A stretch of 17,518 nt of DNA from an uncultured Bermanella sp. (GTDB taxonomy: Bacteria > Pseudomonadota > Gammaproteobacteria > Pseudomonadales > Oceanobacteraceae): the NCBI GenBank assembly GCA_913054445.1, contig CAJXIK010000013.1:1-17518 (forward strand), given 5' to 3'. A model generated the notes under the pieces. It did no database searches and was not told the origin of the DNA. It saw nothing but the letters and a program-made list of their open reading frames with translations. A program made the translations under genes and the position numbers. Below are positions 15,314 through 17,518 of this stretch, piece by piece; the first letter of the stretch is position 1; the number at the start of each line of letters is the position of its first letter.

Positions 15314-15376
15314 GGGCCGCTATGACGGCGAGAATGGTGAGTTCTTACATAACCATGAGCTAGTAACGAGGAGATC

Positions 15377-16345
15377 GTGAACATTCAATTTGGCAGTGCC
15401 GTAACAGCGTCACAAAACAACCCGATTCAAGGCAGTGAAGCCAGGGCCAGCGTGGCTGTGCCCGATGATGCCGATAACCTTAGCTCGGTGAGCTTCACCC
15501 CAGTGAACGAAGTCGAGCAAACCCCCAAATCTAAACAGGGGGACGTGACCGAGGGCGTGCAAGAACGCCGCGCACTAGATGAACAGAGAACCAAGGCCAA
15601 TCAAAGTGAGCGCCGCACGCAAGAGCGAGCGCAAAAAGAACAACAGCAACAGGAAAGGAGAGAGCAAACAGCGTTAGAAGAATCCCAAGTGGACCGAGCA
15701 ATACAGGCGCGCAGGCAAGAAGACGCTGCCGAGCAACGCCAACTCGAAGCTGATTTACAGCAGATCCAAAAACTTGCGGAGCGAGACCGAGCAGTACGTG
15801 CCCACGAACAAGCCCATCAGAGCGTGGCGGGCGAATTCGCTGGAGCCATGAGTTTGAGCACAGAACGCGGGCCCGATGGTAAGCAATATGCGGTGGCGGG
15901 GGAGGTGTTAATAGACACCTCTGAAGTGGCCAATGATCCAAGGGCAACTCAAGATAAAGCACAGACCATTCGCCGAGCGGCGTTGGCACCGGCTGACCCA
16001 TCCAGCCAAGATCGAAGAGTCGCGGCCTTAGCCAATCAAATGGCGGTTGCAGCAAGAGCAGACCTAGAAAAACTCAGCCGTGAAGAGGTAATGCAAGACG
16101 AAGCAGATAAAACCGATAGACAAGAGCAACAGCAAGCGCAAGAAGCAAGTAGTGAAGAGCGTCTAGACGCGACACAAGAGACGCAACGGAAAGAGCAGCT
16201 TAGTCAAGAGTCAGCGAATACAACGGCTGCTGAGTTACAAGAACTGAGCGAGAAATTAACTCGCGTTCAAGCACAGTTGCAGGAAATCAGTCAGATTGAT
16301 GACCAGGTGCAGGCCAGTGAAAACCTGTTAGACATCGTCACCTAA
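15377..16345 (+). CDS. putative HExxH metalloprotease of the SprA/CJM1_0395 type, coiled coil
   Basis: A 322-residue Gln/Glu/Arg-rich protein. Residues 60-140 and 230-315 look like long coiled coils. Between them lies a conserved core: RAHEQAH (141-147, giving HExxH at 143-147), GPDGKQYAVAGEVLID (165-180) and the TIRRAALAPADPSSQDRRVA stretch. These three blocks match SprA-related putative metalloproteases. Catalysis is not proven: the motif is HEQAH, and the third metal ligand is uncertain (Glu176 is a candidate). No signal peptide or membrane segment. Starts with GTG after GAGGAG; the next Met is at residue 158, so GTG is needed to include the motif. Followed by a strong terminator. Confidence 0.75.
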   Translation: MNIQFGSAVTASQNNPIQGSEARASVAVPDDADNLSSVSFTPVNEVEQTPKSKQGDVTEGVQERRALDEQRTKANQSERRTQERAQKEQQQQERREQTALEESQVDRAIQARRQEDAAEQRQLEADLQQIQKLAERDRAVRAHEQAHQSVAGEFAGAMSLSTERGPDGKQYAVAGEVLIDTSEVANDPRATQDKAQTIRRAALAPADPSSQDRRVAALANQMAVAARADLEKLSREEVMQDEADKTDRQEQQQAQEASSEERLDATQETQRKEQLSQESANTTAAELQELSEKLTRVQAQLQEISQIDDQVQASENLLDIVT

Positions 16346-16381
16346 AAGCCTCACCGAACGAGCCATGCAATGTGCAGAATG

Positions 16382-16416
16382 AAAAGGCGATACAGCAATG
16401 TGTATCGCCTTTTTTT
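16382..16416 (+). terminator. rho-independent terminator after the HExxH gene
   Basis: AAAAGGCGATACA (16382-16394) pairs perfectly over 13 bp with TGTATCGCCTTTT (16401-16413), with a 6-nt loop; seven T in a row (16410-16416) end the element. It ends the two-gene unit starting at 15065. Confidence 0.93.
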
Positions 16417-16418
16417 AT

Positions 16419-16479
16419 GGCCATGGATGGCCGGTATCCTGAGAATGCAGGAGCAATTCGAAGGGTATGCAGGATGCCC
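16419..16479 (+). repeat. second cluster of GGA-loop hairpins
   Basis: GGCCAT-GG-ATGGCC (16419-16432), GAATGC-AGGA-GCAATTC (16443-16459, one bulge) and GCA-GGA-TGC (16469-16477, extended by GGG/CCC across a bulge) follow the terminator. Their arms differ from those in the rplI-dnaB island, but the loop region is of the same type, CA-(N)GGA-TG or AGGA. Non-coding. Confidence 0.65.
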
Positions 16480-16508
16480 AACCCACATAAAAACCCCACA
16501 AATAATTG

Positions 16509-16530
16509 AAAATATAATTAAAATATAATT
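16509..16530 (+). repeat. two tandem copies of an AT-only 11-mer
   Basis: AAAATATAATT is repeated twice without a gap (16509-16519, 16520-16530). Each contains a TATAAT hexamer, but no -35 element is found at the right distance. Downstream, up to the DUF1302 promoter, lie the dyads ATGACT/AGTCAT (16623-16628/16642-16647) and TCACCT/AGGTGA (16654-16659/16669-16674). Confidence 0.6.
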
Positions 16531-16685
16531 CAAAAACTAAGACGTGTCCGGCCAGAATGGTCACAATTTAACGGCAGAAATGGCAGATTCCTTAACGCAT
16601 CGTCGAGTGTCAAGTTAATTAAATGACTGCGTAATGGCGTTAGTCATGATGGGTCACCTAGGCTAAAAAGGTGATTTTCGGTCTG

Positions 16686-16714
16686 TTGTTTTACAAAAAA
16701 CCATGCGTTATGTT
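16686..16714 (+). promoter_or_regulatory. likely promoter of the DUF1302 gene
   Basis: TTGTTT (16686-16691), 17 bp, TATGTT (16709-16714); transcription would begin near 16721, leaving a leader of about 37 nt. The two dyads just upstream could be regulator sites. Confidence 0.4.
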
Positions 16715-16757
16715 TTGTGTGCAGTATGAAAAATAAAAACCATGAGAGCATACTTAA

Positions 16758-17518
16758 ATGAAGCAAAAATTCTTTCGTATTAACGTGTTGGCGGGTGTTA
16801 TCGGTGGGCTTTGTGCCTTGCCGACACAGGCGGCTGATTTTTACTTTGGGGCAGACGATGATGTCTCAGTACAAATAAATTCGGCCATATCTTTGGGTGC
16901 TAGCTGGCGTACGGAAGGCGCATCTACTCGCTTAATTGGTGCGGGTAATGATGGGGCGGTCAGTGATAAAAACCCCTCACTCGACGATGGTAATCTTAAC
17001 TATGGGAAAAACGATATGTTTTCCCAGATCATCAAGGGTTCCCACGATATTCAAGTTACCAAAGGAAACTTTGGCTCATTTGCACGAATTAAATATTGGA
17101 GCGACCAAGAGCTAAAAGAAGGCAACGTGCCCCACGGCAACTTCCTTAATGAATACGAACCCAACACTCCTTTGTCGGATGAAGGCTTCGCCGATAACGC
17201 AAAATTTGAAGGCATCACCCTGCTCGACGCATACGTCTATGGCTCATTCGATGTGGCCGAAAAGCCATTGGATGTGCGCATCGGTCGTCAGGTTTTAAGC
17301 TGGGGTGAGAGCACCTTCATTCAGGGCGGGCTTAACTCAAGCAACCCGTTTGATGTCAGCGCCCTGCGTCGTGCGGGTTCCACCCTAAAAGAAGGCATCA
17401 TGCCGGTAGGCATGGCCTACGCCAACCTAGGACTTTCGGAAAGTCTAAGCGTCGAGGCCTTCTATCAATACGAATGGGCCAAGACCGAAATAGACGGTTG
17501 CGGCACGTTATTCAGTGC
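16758..17518 (+). CDS. DUF1302 family outer-membrane protein (5' part, cut by window end)
   Basis: The reading frame is open from ATG 16758 to the window edge (253 residues seen). Residues 1-26 look like a signal peptide (KQKFFR, hydrophobic core, cleavage after TQAA or QAA). The mature part has family features: alternating strands, RIGRQVLSWGESTFIQGG (about 175-192), then NPFDVSALRRAGSTLKEG. DUF1302 proteins are predicted outer-membrane barrels of 500-plus residues, often next to DUF1329 genes and linked in several bacteria to uptake or breakdown of hydrophobic compounds. Here only the 5' half is visible. GAGAG lies upstream of the ATG. Confidence 0.85.
   Translation, partial: MKQKFFRINVLAGVIGGLCALPTQAADFYFGADDDVSVQINSAISLGASWRTEGASTRLIGAGNDGAVSDKNPSLDDGNLNYGKNDMFSQIIKGSHDIQVTKGNFGSFARIKYWSDQELKEGNVPHGNFLNEYEPNTPLSDEGFADNAKFEGITLLDAYVYGSFDVAEKPLDVRIGRQVLSWGESTFIQGGLNSSNPFDVSALRRAGSTLKEGIMPVGMAYANLGLSESLSVEAFYQYEWAKTEIDGCGTLFS

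Overview
The window reads as chromosome of a marine-type gammaproteobacterium, probably near Cellvibrionales/Pseudomonadales. The reasons are the order rpsF-rpsR-membrane protein-rplI-dnaB, a bioBFHCD cluster beside comF, roughly 50% GC, a DUF1302 outer-membrane protein, and intergenic hairpin repeats. This placement is inferred from gene content, not from a search.

Layout: (1) 1-2290 is the ribosomal operon: a sigma70-type promoter with a GC-rich discriminator, a structured leader, rpsF (S6), rpsR (S18), a DUF2232-like membrane protein, rplI (L9) and a strong terminator. (2) 2290-2611 is a non-coding repeat island: short hairpins with GGA-type loops, then five exact-period 28-bp tandem repeats. 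(3) 2717-5530 holds dnaB and an SCP2-type thiolase. (4) 5645-10174 is all minus strand: DUF1059 and GNAT genes (AT-richer), rsmC, a small outer-membrane barrel protein, the kinase srkA/rdoA and comF. (5) 10256-14758 is the biotin operon bioB-F-H-C-D, divergent from comF. Its likely promoter, with a BirA half-site-like motif, lies inside the 5' end of comF. bioA is not in the window. (6) 14759-16345 has structured intergenic DNA, then an 82-residue protein resembling the two ends of a flagellar rod/hook protein, followed by a coiled-coil HExxH protein of the SprA/CJM1_0395 type. (7) 16382-17518 has a strong terminator, a second cluster of GGA-loop hairpins, and the 5' part of a DUF1302 gene cut by the window edge.

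How the genes work together: S6 and S18 bind each other in the 30S subunit and are encoded together. BioC and BioH make pimeloyl-ACP, and BioF, BioD and BioB turn it into biotin with a BioA encoded elsewhere. The flagellar-rod-like mini protein and the HExxH protein look like a functional pair of unknown role.

The least explained parts are the two clusters of GGA-loop hairpins, the 28-bp tandem array and the mini rod/HExxH pair. All statements come from reading the sequence; no database or folding program was used.
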